A stretch of DNA of 52,816 nt from assembly GCA_023252235.1 (NCBI GenBank), contig JAHEXH010000004.1, positions 1 through 52,816 of the forward strand, in the 5' to 3' direction. Below are positions 52,616 through 52,816 of the stretch, in pieces. A program made the position numbers and the translations under genes. Numbering within the stretch: position 1 is the first letter of the stretch; the number at the start of each line of letters is the position of its first letter. Under the pieces are notes generated by a model, which did no database searches, was not told the origin of the DNA, and saw only the letters and a list, made by a program, of their open reading frames with translations. The stretch is from Nitrosotalea sp. (GTDB taxonomy: Archaea; Thermoproteota; Nitrososphaeria; Nitrososphaerales; Nitrosopumilaceae).

Positions 52616-52816
52616 ATGACCGGCTTCGATAAGACCTGGACTCGACCGGAGTCTGTAGGTATATCAGAAAAATTACGTGAAACTGTAAAACCACAAGGTG
52701 CACTCAAACCTAGGATAGAGAGCGCCGTGAACAAATTACAGGGTCAAATATCGAAGATGGATTCTATGTTGGGCAAGCTGAGAGAAAGAGATGCTCAGTT
52801 GTTCAAGAGAATCGTA
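52616..52816 (+). CDS. CdvB-like ESCRT-III protein (partial, runs off right edge)
   Basis: Sixty-seven codons are in the window, from ATG 52616. The protein begins MTGFDKTWTRPE and contains ETVKPQGALKPRIE and KLRERDAQLFKRIV, matching the first CdvB (VIKPKGALKPRLE, KLKQRDEKLFKRIV). It is therefore a second CdvB paralogue of the ESCRT-III division machinery. The rest lies outside the window. Its upstream palindrome matches that of the other cdvB at the same spacing. Confidence 0.92.
   Translation, partial: MTGFDKTWTRPESVGISEKLRETVKPQGALKPRIESAVNKLQGQISKMDSMLGKLRERDAQLFKRIV

Noticed and set aside
1-52816. CRISPR arrays, prophage or insertion sequences
   Set aside because: No regularly spaced repeats with unique spacers and no transposase, integrase or phage structural gene were seen.

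Overview
The window is a continuous stretch of an AT-rich archaeal chromosome, almost certainly from an ammonia-oxidising thaumarchaeon (Nitrososphaerota, Nitrosopumilales-like). The evidence is two ESCRT-III/CdvB-type cell-division genes, an archaeal TFB, an Orc1/Cdc6 initiator, an archaeal CCA-adding enzyme, an archaeal phosphomevalonate dehydratase pair, a crotonase of the type used in the thaumarchaeal 3-hydroxypropionate/4-hydroxybutyrate cycle, cobalamin-synthesis methyltransferases, leaderless-looking promoters and frequent TTG starts. The genus cannot be fixed from sequence alone. No rRNA, clear tRNA, insertion sequence or CRISPR array was seen.

Layout. 1-10.5 kb is mostly minus-strand housekeeping: a helicase-like start, AlkA-type glycosylase, CDF metal transporter, COG2112 kinase, cca and thpR, then divergent UPF0200/UPF0201, a membrane-anchored protein, sirtuin, RNase Z, tRNA m2G10 methyltransferase and PRPP synthetase. 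10.7-13 kb is a small accessory block of four poorly known genes, two or three with HTH-like parts and one with a 15-bp in-frame tandem repeat. 13.1-14.5 kb holds orc1/cdc6 with an ORB-like origin element directly upstream. 14.5-19 kb carries a cytoplasmic BtuF-like protein, a phosphoesterase, hemerythrin, a CARF-like HTH protein and an SDR. 19-24.7 kb has tfb, a 27-bp tandem repeat, a 36-residue C2H2 zinc-finger gene, cdvB, an MFS transporter, a structured RNA candidate and unknown thaumarchaeal proteins. 25-30.4 kb is a surface-signalling block: a small winged-helix protein, a membrane-tethered winged-helix protein, secreted proteins and a large NHL-repeat protein.

30.5-32.7 kb encodes preQ0 synthesis (QueE, FolE-type cyclohydrolase, QueC). 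32.8-38.7 kb has a DMT transporter, crotonase, homoserine kinase, GPN GTPase, a flippase-like membrane protein, an SDR and two small proteins. 38.8-43.9 kb has a glycosyltransferase and a ThiI-like protein lacking the PP-loop, followed by the assimilatory sulfate pair cysH-sat. 43.9-49.1 kb holds nth, the phosphomevalonate dehydratase pair, AMMECR1, a Mut7-C protein and an rqcH (NFACT) gene interrupted by one amber codon. 49.2-52.8 kb has an EMC6-like membrane protein, cbiT-cbiL-cbiF, a glutamate-racemase homologue with both catalytic cysteines replaced by serine, and the start of a second cdvB.

Most notable: (i) both cdvB genes have the same 12-bp palindrome exactly 69 bp upstream of their ATGs; (ii) a multi-hairpin RNA candidate at 22.95-23.13 kb has its own promoter and T-run on the minus strand; (iii) the amber-interrupted rqcH; (iv) the cysteine-less racemase and the PP-loop-less ThiI homologue; (v) a C2H2 microprotein gene; (vi) several further hairpin elements of 65-90 nt.
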